Source: JBCBGF01 sp039193455 (GTDB lineage Bacteria; Pseudomonadota; Alphaproteobacteria; Rhodobacterales; Rhodobacteraceae). From it: a DNA stretch of 64,000 nucleotides. Of the stretch, positions 26,127 through 34,693 are shown piece by piece. Each line of letters opens with the position of its first letter. Position 1 is the stretch's first letter. The DNA is taken from positions 14,957-78,956 of the forward strand of contig JBCCWO010000018.1 in NCBI GenBank assembly GCA_039193455.1. Reading direction: 5' to 3'. Made by a program: the position numbers and the translations under genes. The notes under the pieces are model-generated. The model had not been told where the DNA came from and searched no databases. It saw nothing but the letters and a program-made list of their open reading frames with translations.

Positions 26127-26930
26127 ATGCCACTTTTGCACCTGTTCCTCGTTGCCGTGATCCAGGGGATTACCGAGTTTCTGCCGGTTTCCTCCTCGGG
26201 CCACCTGATTCTTTTGCCGAATCTCACTCCGCTCGAAGACCAGGGGCAGGTGATCGACGTGGCGGTCCATGTCGGCACGCTGGGCGCGGTGATCCTCTAT
26301 TTCTGGACAGACGCCAAACGCGCGCTTTTCGGCCTGCCCCAGGTGCTGCGCGGCAGGATCGAGACGCAGGAGGCGTGGCTTGCGCTATGCCTGATCATTG
26401 CGACGATCCCCGTGGTGCTTCTGGGCTTTGTCCTCAGCGTGACCGGCCTGGACGAGGCGATGCGGTCTGTTGCGGTGATCGGCTGGACGATGCTGGTGTT
26501 CGGGCTTGTGCTGTTTTGGGCGGACCGGGTGGGAGCCTCGGACAAACGGGCCGAGGGCTGGACGCTGAAAGACGCCTTCACGATGGGCCTGTTTCAGGCG
26601 CTCGCGCTGATCCCGGGGACCTCGCGTTCGGGGATTACGATTACCGCTGCCCGGTATCTGGGATACGAACGCTCGGACGCGGCGCGGCTGGCGATGCTGA
26701 TGTCGATCCCCACCATCCTTGCCTCGGGCCTGCTGCTGGGGGCCGAGGTCGCGGTCACCGCCGATGCCGCAGCGGCACGCGACGGCGCGATCGCCGCGGC
26801 CTTTGCCTTTGTGGCCGCCCTTGCGGCGCTTTTTGCGATGATGCGCCTGCTCAGGGTCGTCGATTATACGCCCTATGTGATCTACCGGGTGATCCTGGGC
26901 GTGATCCTGTTGTGGATCGCCTATACCTAG
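26127..26930 (+). CDS. uppP: Undecaprenyl-diphosphate phosphatase
   Basis: This 267-residue integral membrane protein of the BacA/UppP family recycles the lipid carrier by removing a phosphate from undecaprenyl diphosphate. The two active-site motifs are visible: QGITEFLPVSSSGHLIL (residues about 11-27) and PGTSRSGITITAARYLG (about 162-178). Length and helix count are standard. Its TAG stop shares CTAG with the stop of the convergent NDUFA9-like gene. Confidence 0.95.
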   Translation: MPLLHLFLVAVIQGITEFLPVSSSGHLILLPNLTPLEDQGQVIDVAVHVGTLGAVILYFWTDAKRALFGLPQVLRGRIETQEAWLALCLIIATIPVVLLGFVLSVTGLDEAMRSVAVIGWTMLVFGLVLFWADRVGASDKRAEGWTLKDAFTMGLFQALALIPGTSRSGITITAARYLGYERSDAARLAMLMSIPTILASGLLLGAEVAVTADAAAARDGAIAAAFAFVAALAALFAMMRLLRVVDYTPYVIYRVILGVILLWIAYT

Positions 26931-27907
26931 CTTTTCAGGTTCTTGGCCGAGTTGGTGATCGCGTCGTATTGCCCTTGTGGACGGTAGGGCCACAGGTATT
27001 CCGGCAGCACCGCCTCCAGCGCGGTGGGCGTGATGCCCAGCGCGTCAAAGCCCGGATAATCCCCCGACACCACGTTGTCGCGCGCCAGATTGCGCACCTG
27101 ATCGCGGGTGACCGGGCCCTTGATCAGCCCCAGCGACACGGCATTCAGCGCGTCAAAGCCCAGGCCCATGATCCGCCCGATCCAGATCGGCAAACCCAGG
27201 ACAAGACGCCGCCGGTGGATCACACCCAGCATCTGACCCATCAGCGCGCGAAAGGTGTCCACATCCGGGCCGCCCAGCTCATAGATCCCCGGCTGCGCCG
27301 CGCCGGTGACGCCCGCAACCGCGGCCTGCGCCACGTCATCGACATAGACCGGCTGAAATCGCGTGCCGGCGCCAACAAGCGGCAGCACCGGCCCAAGCCG
27401 CGCCATCCCGGCGAAGCGCTTAAAGAACTGGTCCTCGGGCCCAAAGATCACCGATGGGCGCAGAATCACCGCGCCGGGGACATGTTCACGCACCGCCGCT
27501 TCCCCTTGCGCCTTGGTCCGGGAGTATTCGCTGTCGCTCTCGGCATCTGCACCAATGGACGACAGGTGGACCAGGGTCGTAATCCCCTGTTCCGCGGCAA
27601 TCCGTGCGATGCGCGCCGCGCCGTCTGCCTGGACCGCATCAAAGGTATTGGCGCCGTCCCGGGCAAGGATGCCGACGCAGTTCACCACCGCATCCGCCCC
27701 CTGCATCACGTCGCGCACACTGGCGTCGTCGCGGATGTTGCAAAGCACCGGCTCGACCTGACCTACCGCACCGTAGGGTTTTACAAAGACCGCCTCGTTC
27801 GGCCGCCGCACGGCCACGCGGATGCGCCAGCCCTCTTGCGCAAGACGCCGCGCGATGTAGCGCCCGACAAATCCCGATCCGCCGTAGATGGTGACGAGCT
27901 TTGACAT
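26927..27907 (-). CDS. NDUFA9-like NAD(P)-binding protein (complex I associated)
   Basis: This atypical extended SDR of 326 residues starts VTIYGGSGFVGRYIARRLA (NAD(P) site). It has LVHLSSIGADAESDSEYSRTKAQGE in place of the Ser and YxxxK region (SRTK without the tyrosine position being clear) and VILRPSVIFGPEDQFFKRFA, typical of the complex I NDUFA9 family. In alphaproteobacteria it is thought to be an accessory subunit or assembly partner of NADH dehydrogenase. The nuo genes are not in this window. Confidence 0.85.
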   Translation of the reverse strand: MSKLVTIYGGSGFVGRYIARRLAQEGWRIRVAVRRPNEAVFVKPYGAVGQVEPVLCNIRDDASVRDVMQGADAVVNCVGILARDGANTFDAVQADGAARIARIAAEQGITTLVHLSSIGADAESDSEYSRTKAQGEAAVREHVPGAVILRPSVIFGPEDQFFKRFAGMARLGPVLPLVGAGTRFQPVYVDDVAQAAVAGVTGAAQPGIYELGGPDVDTFRALMGQMLGVIHRRRLVLGLPIWIGRIMGLGFDALNAVSLGLIKGPVTRDQVRNLARDNVVSGDYPGFDALGITPTALEAVLPEYLWPYRPQGQYDAITNSAKNLKS

Positions 27908-28035
27908 CTGGTTCTCCGCAAAATCCTATCCGCGGCAATATAGCGGGCTGTCCCGGCAAACAAGCGTCGTGCGCCCCCAATTGCGGGCGTTGACACCCCC
28001 AGATCAGGCTTGTATTGCGCGCATCCACGACACCT

Positions 28036-28122
28036 GCCCAGGTGGCGGAATTGGTAGACGCGCTAGCTTCAGGTGCTAGTGTCCGTATGGACGTGGAGGT
28101 TCGAGTCCTCTCCTGGGCACCA
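28036..28122 (+). tRNA. tRNA-Leu, anticodon CAG
   Basis: The 87-base gene has acceptor strands GCCCAGG and CCTGGGC. The anticodon stem is CTAGC/GCTAG around loop TTCAGGT (anticodon CAG, reading CUG). A long variable arm typical of tRNA-Leu follows, with T-arm GGTTCGAGTCC and an encoded CCA end. It borders the accessory region that follows and is a plausible integration site, although no repeated copy of its 3' end was found in the window. Confidence 0.97.
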
Positions 28123-28393
28123 TTTTCCTCCCTTTAGTGTTTGGCGTTGTTCGAGGCTTCGGAATTTCGTCGGACCGACACCCCCCAAGAAACCCCACCA
28201 GAAACAAGAGCGCTGCGAGGGCTTCGGCGGCTCCGGCTCAGCCACCCTGTCGGATCGAATTGCACGGTTGGTCAACAAAAATGCGCGGGGTGTCATGGGC
28301 CGATTGGAAAGCTCACGCCACAAATCCCCCATCAAGCGCAGGTCAGGCATAGCTGCCAAGCGCGTGTCGCGGAAGATGGAAGGGGAGACAGAC
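28123..28393. other. No gene supported between tRNA-Leu and the truncated nitroreductase
   Basis: Frames are open on both strands across these 271 bases, but none has a ribosome site or recognisable domain. The stretch may be degenerate insertion DNA next to the tRNA. Confidence 0.45.
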
Positions 28394-28879
28394 ATGACCA
28401 TTTCACGCAGAAAAATGATCGCGCTAGTGGGGGGCGGCTTTGTCGTCGCCGCGGGCTCTGCGGCCGGGGGATTTGTCGCCACCCGGCGGCCCAACGCGGC
28501 CCTTGCCCCGTGGGAGGCTGCGGGCAAATACGACGATCCGCGAATGGCCGCGCTAAGCTGGGCAATTCTTGCGCCAAACCCGCACAACCGCCAGCCCTGG
28601 CAAGCCGAACTGGTGGGCGCGGACCGTGTGCGCATCTGGCGCGAAGCCGCGCGGAACCTGCCTGAAACCGACCCGTTCGATCGCCAGATGACCATCGGCA
28701 TGGGCTGCTTTCTGGAGCTGTTCCGTCAAGCCGCGGCCGAGCAGGGCCAGATCGCCCAAATGGATCTCTTCCCTGAGGGTGAGGATGGCCCTGTCGCGGA
28801 TATCACGCTTGTGACCGGCGGCACCCCGTCCGCAAGAAGCCACGACATCTCCTTCGCTTTAACGGTTGGACTCGGCTGA
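28394..28879 (+). pseudogene. Truncated Tat-signal nitroreductase-like protein
   Basis: The first 145 or so codons resemble exported nitroreductase-family proteins: a twin-arginine start (MTISRRKMIALVGGGF), then SWAILAPNPHNRQPWQAEL, the FMN-binding region of that family, and TDPFDRQMTIGMGCFLELF. Full-length relatives are, from memory, more than twice as long. Homology appears to stop near 28830; the last codons are the reverse complement of the neighbouring hydrolase frame, and the stop follows at 28877. The FMN-dependent activity is almost certainly lost. Confidence 0.65.
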
Positions 28880-29295
28880 CCATCCTCATCCTTCGAAAAG
28901 ACGGTAAGCGTTGGCGCCTTCAATTCGCTCAGGCTGCTTTGCTTCCAGAGCCGCCGGTTCGACCCAGAGACCGTCTGAAAGGTCGGATTGAGGTAGAACA
29001 GACCGTCGATCCGCGGGTTGGCGTCCATCTCGACAACCTGGGCCGCGACGTCTGCGCCAAGGCCTTCTCCGCCAAGAACAAAGCGGTTTGGGCCGCTCAT
29101 GGACTCTGTGGCGGCGAAAAGCTCGCGCCGAAGCGTGCTGTCTGCAGGGCGCCTTACACGTCGTCCGGATCGTGTCGCTGTGACGAAGCTGAACTCAAAA
29201 GTAACAACATGCACACCGTATCTCGCGGCACTTGAGAGGGAGAACGGGAGCGCACGCGCGTCCGGATCGCTCGCGAAAAGCAACTTGGTAGGCAT
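28726..29295 (-). pseudogene. Degenerate alpha/beta-hydrolase (dienelactone/KANL3-Tex30 type)
   Basis: From ATG 29295 the frame reads HVVTFEFSFVTATRSGRR, FVLGGEGLGADVAAQVVE and LSELKAPTLTVFSKDEDGQP. These align by eye with the beta strands of KANL3/Tex30-like hydrolases. The nucleophile elbow, GxSxG in active members, is GEGLG here with no serine. After about residue 155 (near 28830) the frame runs backward through the nitroreductase fragment, so the natural C-terminus with the catalytic histidine is missing. It is either a decayed gene or a pseudoenzyme. Confidence 0.5.
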
Positions 29296-29852
29296 CGGGT
29301 TAATGGCTTCTTTCGTGGCTATAACCGCACCACCAAAGATAGCCGAACAACGCCTCTGCACCAACTGTTGTTTCTGCGTGGCCGGCGGACGATGTGTCTG
29401 CATCTTGCTCGGTCGCGAACAAACAGCGAGAGGTGCCAAACGTCCCCGCAGACAGGCTGCTCGGCGGACGAAACCCATTTGTCACGGTCTGTGAACAGTG
29501 CGCGCACTGAAACTTGGTTAATTCGGAAGCGTCTGGTTATCGGGCGTTCCATGCCCGCCGCAGCGGCCTTTCGTGCTATGGGCGGTGCGTGGGTGTCGGC
29601 CCGGTGCGTGCCGATGTCTGCGCGTAAAGAGTGGTGGGCGCAGGACCATGTTGGTCCATCGGCACTGGGTCCATCCTATGGATTGGGAGCTGGCGATGTG
29701 GATCGCTAAAGATTTTCTGCTGTATTGCTGTTTGATTTTCGCGTTTGCAGGCGTTGCTGCGATGTTGGTTCTGCTGCTGTAGCGCGAACCCCGCCAGGCT
29801 GGGCATTGTCGACATTGCGTGCTTAGGCTCCGTCACGTTTGCGGAGGCTGGA
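29296..29852. other. Gene-poor stretch in the accessory region
   Basis: No frame across these 557 bases has a convincing start, domain or coding pattern. The only candidate is a very short hydrophobic peptide frame at 29696-29782. The sequence may be remnants of the rearranged genes to its left. Confidence 0.45.
29696..29782 (+). CDS. Possible 28-residue membrane peptide
   Basis: ATG at 29696 follows GGGAG by six bases and opens MWIAKDFLLYCC..., which is almost wholly hydrophobic after residue 6 and ends at TAG 29780-29782. An in-frame ATG at 29678 would add six residues. One hydrophobic helix and a ribosome site are the only support. Confidence 0.25.
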   Translation: MWIAKDFLLYCCLIFAFAGVAAMLVLLL

Positions 29853-30290
29853 ATGCTGTATTTTGTCTTGATTGCCCTGGGCCTGTTCTGCGTCGCGGGG
29901 TTCTTCGGGTGGCGCAGGAGCGATCCCAAAAAATGGACCTGGGTCGATGTCGTGTATTACCCGCTCGTCTCGGTGGGCGTTGTTGTCTTTTTCTACGAGG
30001 TGGAAGGCACCCGGGCGGCCTTTGTTCTGAGCAGCGTCGAGACGCTTCACGTAGCTTTGGTGGATGGGTTGCTTGGCACAGTAGGCGCTGCCGAGCTTTC
30101 AGAGGTGACAGAAGCCGCTCTTGCAGAAAGCCGGGAGAACCTGGTCGCAGCGCAAGCGAGGCAGGCTCAGGTCGCCACGCTGGAAGGGATACGTTCTGTC
30201 GCATGGCCGGGGGTCATCCTGCTCGCTCTAAGCATGAAGTTTGCCAAGGGCGTCGCGGCGTACAGAACGGCGCGGGCGGCTCTGGTCTAG
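29853..30290 (+). CDS. Hypothetical membrane protein, 145 residues
   Basis: GGAGG seven bases before ATG 29853 supports the start. Two hydrophobic segments lie at the N-terminus (about 1-19 and 31-50), separated by a basic and Trp-rich stretch (WRRSDPKKWTWVD). A soluble middle rich in Ala and Glu follows (ESRENLVAAQARQAQV, likely helical), and a third hydrophobic segment lies near the end (SVAWPGVILLALSMKF). No family is recognised. It lies alone in the accessory region. Confidence 0.6.
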   Translation: MLYFVLIALGLFCVAGFFGWRRSDPKKWTWVDVVYYPLVSVGVVVFFYEVEGTRAAFVLSSVETLHVALVDGLLGTVGAAELSEVTEAALAESRENLVAAQARQAQVATLEGIRSVAWPGVILLALSMKFAKGVAAYRTARAALV

Positions 30291-30394
30291 CGGCTCGGGC
30301 CAGTTTGTCGCCATGTGTGCGATCGCTTGGGACATCACGAACGTACCGGTGAGAGACGCGCATACCCGCAAGGCGGCCGCGCGTTTCGCTGCCG

Positions 30395-31666
30395 CTAGGC
30401 GTCGCCCAACTCCTTGGCTGACAGCAGGTAATAGTTCCGCGTGGGCGCATTGAGTGTCTGATCGGCAAGCGCCCGAAGCGCGGTGATCTTTAGCGCGCGG
30501 GCCCGTTCCGTTTCTTCGTCAGCGGCAAGCAGATGATCGACGAGTTCCATTGACCATTGGGCGTTCCCCGCATCGAGCGCTTCCTGCGCGGCGTCCAGGA
30601 GCTTCTCGGCCCCCCCGGCAAGCGCGATATAGTTGCGGGATGCCACACTTGGGGGGAGTTGACCCAGCGAAGTGGGGTTACCGTCAAACCACCCCAACGT
30701 CCCTGCAAAGTAGGCCCGAGACGCATAGGCGACCGACCCATAGAATTCCTGCAAGAATGGCTTGTCTGCGAGCGTTTCGGGCAGCGTCATCCCATCGGCG
30801 ATGGACACCGGGTCGAGACCGGCATTCATGCCTGCCACGGTCTCGGATACCACATAGCGTATCGCGTCGCGGTAACTTGTGAGCGCCTCGCGGATAGTAT
30901 CCGCACCAAACACAGGCAGCGTATGGCCCGGTGCCAGAATCTCGGGCGCATAGGCCATCAGTTGGTCCATCGTATCGGCCCAGGAATCAAAGTCGCGATA
31001 TGGCGTCCCGCGGATCGCATAGAGATTGGGAAACGCGTGGTAGAAGTTGTCACCGCTGAAGAGGATGCGCTGGCCCGCGTACCAGACCACCAGATGGTCC
31101 GGTGTCTCGCCCGGAACCTTGGCCAGTTCCAGATCGAACCCTTCCAGGGTAACGCTTGTGACCTCGGCAATCCGACGCGTCGGTTCCATGTAGCCGGCGC
31201 CCATCCCCTTCATTGGGCGATCCCCCGGTCCGACACCCAGGCTCACACGCTCATCATCTGAGAGGCTGATCCCGAACTGGCGCTTGGTCCGGGCCATCAG
31301 CGCGGCGTTCGGCGCCGGACGCGCAGTGTCAACGCCCACGAGATCGGAACTGAAGATGTCGGTGGCGATGATCTCCACCTCCCGACCCTCGGCGAACACC
31401 GTCGCGCCCGAGATGTGGTCGCGATGGGAATGGGTGTAGATGATGGTGCGAATGGGAAGGGCAGAAATCTCTCGGAAATCCGCCAGAATGTTCTCGGCAG
31501 CCTGCGTCGTCTCCGAGGTGTCGATCACGACAACGCCTTCGGACCCCACAAGGAAATGCACGTTTGACGCGGCATAGCCCACCGCGGAATAGACGTTGGT
31601 CGCCAGTGTGTGGATCTGCTTTTCGAACTGTGCGTTTTGGCGGAGGAGTGCGGGATGTGCTGCCAT
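30395..31666 (-). CDS. Alkylsulfatase-type metallo-beta-lactamase hydrolase, short form
   Basis: This 423-residue protein has an MBL domain with metal motif THSHRDH (His79, His81, Asp83, His84) and, from about 290, the alkylsulfatase dimerisation domain (GWFDGNPTSLGQLPP, AGGAEKLLDAAQEALDAGNAQWSMEL). The SCP2-like C-terminal domain of SdsA1-type enzymes is absent, and no signal peptide is seen, so the enzyme is probably cytoplasmic. Two metal-region motifs differ from the usual family: TEAPAEM reads PGETPDH and AENxTHxxHN reads GDNFYHAFPN. Activity on sulfate esters is therefore plausible, not certain. It is transcribed with the GntR gene just upstream. Confidence 0.75.
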   Translation of the reverse strand: MAAHPALLRQNAQFEKQIHTLATNVYSAVGYAASNVHFLVGSEGVVVIDTSETTQAAENILADFREISALPIRTIIYTHSHRDHISGATVFAEGREVEIIATDIFSSDLVGVDTARPAPNAALMARTKRQFGISLSDDERVSLGVGPGDRPMKGMGAGYMEPTRRIAEVTSVTLEGFDLELAKVPGETPDHLVVWYAGQRILFSGDNFYHAFPNLYAIRGTPYRDFDSWADTMDQLMAYAPEILAPGHTLPVFGADTIREALTSYRDAIRYVVSETVAGMNAGLDPVSIADGMTLPETLADKPFLQEFYGSVAYASRAYFAGTLGWFDGNPTSLGQLPPSVASRNYIALAGGAEKLLDAAQEALDAGNAQWSMELVDHLLAADEETERARALKITALRALADQTLNAPTRNYYLLSAKELGDA

Positions 31667-31674
31667 GGTCGTCC

Positions 31675-32433
31675 TTAAGAACTGGGCGTGTCGGCGGCGG
31701 TCGCGGAATACGCGACCAAATCCGCAACTGTCAGATTGCTGCTGCGCTTTTCGAAGGTCTCGATGTATTTGATCATGGTGTGGGAGTGTTCGCGCATCAT
31801 CCCTTCGGCGCGGACAGCATCGCCTTGCTCGATAGCCTCGTAGATGACCTGGTGCTGTGCGTTGCCAATGCGCAGGCGAAAGAGGCCCCGTTCAAGATTC
31901 TCGGGCGTATCGGTCACACCGCGATCAAAGACCATTGAGCCCGCCGCCAGCATCGGCAGGTGGCTGATCTGCTTGCACGTGAAGCCGACATAGTCGTTGC
32001 CACAGGCGCCGAGGATCGTCGTGTGAAACAACTCATTTGCCGCCTGCATCTGGCGAATGATCGGGGCATCCAAGCGGCCGATCTCAATGAGGCCGTCAAT
32101 TGTCTCAATGGCCTGCGCCATGGATGGGAGATGGCTGGCACGGTCAGGCGCTTGCGCCATCAATCTGGCCGCCAGGCTTTCCAGGTGGCCGCGCACCTGG
32201 ACGGCTTGCAAGATGTCGGGAACGGTCGGGCTGACTATAAGGTAGCCGCGCCCCTCACCGCGTTGAATTATGCCCTCGCGCTCAAGCAGCCGCAGGGCCA
32301 GACGAACCGGCGTTCTGGACACGTTGTGTTCTGAGCACAGCTGCGCCTCTGAGAGGCGCTCCCCCTCGGGATAAACCCCGTGGATGATGTCGCTACGGAT
32401 CTGTTCGGCAAGCCGGGTGTCAATCGAATCCAT
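31675..32433 (-). CDS. GntR-family (FCD-type) transcriptional regulator
   Basis: The 252 residues comprise an N-terminal winged helix (IRSDIIHGVYPEGERLSEAQLCSEHNVSRTPVRLALRLLEREG read in pieces at about 10-55) and a C-terminal FCD ligand domain whose metal residues are suggested by FHTTILGACGND, NAQHQVIYEAIEQGD and REHSHTMIKYI. It lies nine bases upstream of the alkylsulfatase-like gene and divergent from the TRAP operon. The ATG at 32433 is preferred to an in-frame TTG at 32448. Palindromes in the gap to 32639 are its likely operators. Confidence 0.88.
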   Translation of the reverse strand: MDSIDTRLAEQIRSDIIHGVYPEGERLSEAQLCSEHNVSRTPVRLALRLLEREGIIQRGEGRGYLIVSPTVPDILQAVQVRGHLESLAARLMAQAPDRASHLPSMAQAIETIDGLIEIGRLDAPIIRQMQAANELFHTTILGACGNDYVGFTCKQISHLPMLAAGSMVFDRGVTDTPENLERGLFRLRIGNAQHQVIYEAIEQGDAVRAEGMMREHSHTMIKYIETFEKRSSNLTVADLVAYSATAADTPSS

Positions 32434-32449
32434 GCTGCCATTCGTCAAT

Positions 32450-32601
32450 TTTGGGATCCCAAAGTCAAGAACTTAGGATCCTGGAGTTGCTGTTCTGGCA
32501 GTTTTCTCTTGAATAGGGATCCCAAATGAGTCCAATCTAGCCACATAGGTCGGAAGAATCGGGCGGTGATCCAGGGCTTGGAGGCGATTGGGATCCCAAA
32601 C
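32450..32601. promoter_or_regulatory. Repeated palindromic operators TTTGGGATCCCAAA for the GntR regulator
   Basis: The 190-base divergent gap holds three copies of the palindrome core GGGATCCCAA: 32450-32463 (14 bases perfect), 32514-32526 (TAGGGATCCCAAA) and 32588-32600 (TTGGGATCCCAAA). A weaker copy, TTAGGATCCTGG, lies at 32473-32484. Centres of the three strong copies are 63 and 74 bases apart. The first lies 17 bases before the regulator's own ATG, and the last ends 38 bases before the first dctP ATG, so both directions would be controlled. GntR regulators bind such symmetrical sites; assignment to this protein is inferred from position. Confidence 0.75.
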
Positions 32602-32638
32602 CGACAAACATGGCCAATGTCGACTATGGGAGGACAAC

Positions 32639-33649
32639 ATGGCGCTTTCGCGTTTGGCTACTGCTGTTGCGTGCGCGGCGGCGATCGGGTTTTCGGCGCA
32701 CTCAGCCGCAGCAGAAGAGTTGACGGTCGCCACCTTCGTGCCGCCGCAACATCATACCAACACCGTAATGTTCGCTTGGTTCGCGGAAGAGCTGGAGAGC
32801 CGGTCTGGCGGAACGCTGTCCATGAAGCTGTTTCCTGCTGGGCAGTTGGGCGCGGGCCCGGTGCAGCAGTACAAACGCGCCGTGGAGGGCGTCGCCGATA
32901 TCACGTTCGGGGTGACGGCATACACGCCCTCTCTCTTTCCGAAAACCATGCTGGCCATTCCCCCCGGAAAAGCATCGAACTCTGCCGAGGCGACAGAACG
33001 TCTTCTCGCTGTCTTCGATGATCATCTCGCGGATGAGTATGAAGATGTGAAAGTGATCGGTCTCAGCACGGCTGCCGGGATCGGCATCGCTGCCACCCGT
33101 GACGTCTCCACACTGGAGGGCCTGCAAGGAGCGAAGATTGTTCCGTTCGCGGCGCTCACCACGCCAATCGTGGAATCCATGGGGGCGGTTCCGGTGCAGA
33201 TGCCGGTCACCGAGATGTACACCGGGCTTTCCACCGGAACGATCGATGGGGCCTACGCGACGTACAATAACATGACGCCGCCCTGGAACTTCTGGGATGT
33301 CGCCTCGCATTTCATCACCAACGTCCCGGTTCAGCACGCGGTCATCTTCGTTGTGATGAACAAGGAACGATATCTTTCGCTGAGTGACGCGCATCGCGCA
33401 ATCATCGACGAGCTGTCGGGTGAGGCCGCATCCATGAAACTCGCCGAGAGCTTTGATGGCGCGGACGCCAACTCGCTCAGGATCATGCGGGAGACGAATG
33501 ACAAGAGCTATGAGCTTGTCGAGGTATCCGCGGAAGAGCGCGCCAAGATGGACGCCGCCGTGGCCGACGGCATGAAGGCAATTTTCGCCGACTACGCCGC
33601 GCGCGGCATCGAGAATGCCGAAGAAATCTACAACGCGATCAACCAATAG
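32639..33649 (+). CDS. TRAP transporter solute-binding protein (DctP type), first of a tandem pair
   Basis: The 336-residue exported protein has a signal peptide of about 24 residues (cleavage near SAAAEE). The mature protein has the DctP layout with AGQLGAGPVQQYKRAVEGVADITFG and GLSTGTIDGAYATYNN. The family's ligand-carboxylate arginine, usually KIRV, is replaced: the segment reads GAKIVPFAAL. It is about half identical by eye to the next gene. GGGAGGACAAC precedes the ATG at 32639. It would capture the substrate in the periplasm for DctQM. Confidence 0.9.
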   Translation: MALSRLATAVACAAAIGFSAHSAAAEELTVATFVPPQHHTNTVMFAWFAEELESRSGGTLSMKLFPAGQLGAGPVQQYKRAVEGVADITFGVTAYTPSLFPKTMLAIPPGKASNSAEATERLLAVFDDHLADEYEDVKVIGLSTAAGIGIAATRDVSTLEGLQGAKIVPFAALTTPIVESMGAVPVQMPVTEMYTGLSTGTIDGAYATYNNMTPPWNFWDVASHFITNVPVQHAVIFVVMNKERYLSLSDAHRAIIDELSGEAASMKLAESFDGADANSLRIMRETNDKSYELVEVSAEERAKMDAAVADGMKAIFADYAARGIENAEEIYNAINQ

Positions 33650-33663
33650 GGGAGGGGAGACCT

Positions 33664-34683
33664 ATGGGTCTGACAACTATCACACGCGCGTCCGTCGTCG
33701 CTGCGGCATTGGGGCTGTTCGCCCAAACGGCCACATCAGAGGAGCTTTCGGTCGCAACTTTCGTGCCGCCGAGCCACGAAAGCATCACCGGGGCTTTGGC
33801 CTGGTTTGAGAAGGAAATCACCGAACGGTCTGGCGGAACGCTGACTCTAAAGCTCTATGCCGCCGGTCAGCTTGGCGCAGGCCCGACGCAGCAATACAAA
33901 CGCGCGGTCGAGGGCGTTGCCGATATTACCTTCGGGATCGCATCCTCCACACCAACGCTGTTTCCGAAAACCATGCTGGCAATCCTGCCCGGCAAGGCTG
34001 TTGACGCGCTCGACTCCACCGATCGCATGTGGACTGTGTTTGAAGAGCACATGGCCGATGAATGGTCCGATGTGAAAGTGCTCGCCGTCGGAAATCCGGC
34101 CGGCGGTATGATCATATCGACCAAGGATGTTTCCACCGTTGACGGGATGAAGGGCGCCAAGATCGTTCCGTTCGCGGCCATCACGACGCCGGTGATCCAG
34201 GGTATGGGCGCAGTGCCCGTTCAGCTTGATCCGACCGAACACTATTCCGGCCTGTCCACCGGGACGATCGATGGCGCGATCTCAACGATCAATAACATCA
34301 TGCCGCCCTGGAACCTTGATGAAGTGGCCGACTACGCAATCGTCAACACGCCAGCGACGTTCAACCCGGTGTTCTACGTGATGAATAGGGAGCGTTACGA
34401 GAGCCTCAGCGACGAGCATCGCGCGATCATCGATGAGGTTTCGGGCCTGCCGTTCTCGATGGAATTGGCGCGGTCGTTCCACCATGCCGACGAAGTTGCG
34501 ATCGAGTGGAAAGACAAACAACTGGCGGCAGGTGAACTCAAAGTCGAGTGGATCGTCACGCCTGACGAAGAGCGCGCCAAGATGGAGGCTGCGGCGGCAG
34601 CCGGGATGGAAGCGATCTACGAAGACTACGCGGCGAGGGGCATCCCAAATGCCCGGGAAATCTACGAAGCGCTGAACCGCTGA
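33664..34683 (+). CDS. TRAP transporter solute-binding protein (DctP type), second of a tandem pair
   Basis: The 339-residue paralogue of the preceding gene starts 14 bases after its stop, with GGGGAGGGGAGACCT before the ATG. The signal peptide ends near ATSEE. The shared segments AGQLGAGPTQQYKRAVEGVADITFG, LFPKTMLAI and GLSTGTIDG show recent duplication. Here too the arginine position reads GAKIVPFAAI. Two binding proteins feeding one permease pair would broaden or fine-tune substrate range. Confidence 0.9.
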   Translation: MGLTTITRASVVAAALGLFAQTATSEELSVATFVPPSHESITGALAWFEKEITERSGGTLTLKLYAAGQLGAGPTQQYKRAVEGVADITFGIASSTPTLFPKTMLAILPGKAVDALDSTDRMWTVFEEHMADEWSDVKVLAVGNPAGGMIISTKDVSTVDGMKGAKIVPFAAITTPVIQGMGAVPVQLDPTEHYSGLSTGTIDGAISTINNIMPPWNLDEVADYAIVNTPATFNPVFYVMNRERYESLSDEHRAIIDEVSGLPFSMELARSFHHADEVAIEWKDKQLAAGELKVEWIVTPDEERAKMEAAAAAGMEAIYEDYAARGIPNAREIYEALNR

Positions 34684-34693
34684 AGTTGATCGC

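Noticed and set aside
28069..28701. A long minus-strand frame across the tRNA-Leu and the nitroreductase start
   Set aside because: It runs antisense through the tRNA and the Tat-signal coding sequence, has no ribosome site and no recognised domain.
29018..29709. Overlapping plus-strand frames in the gene-poor stretch
   Set aside because: They are arginine-rich and motif-free with no plausible start, so the DNA is better left without a gene.
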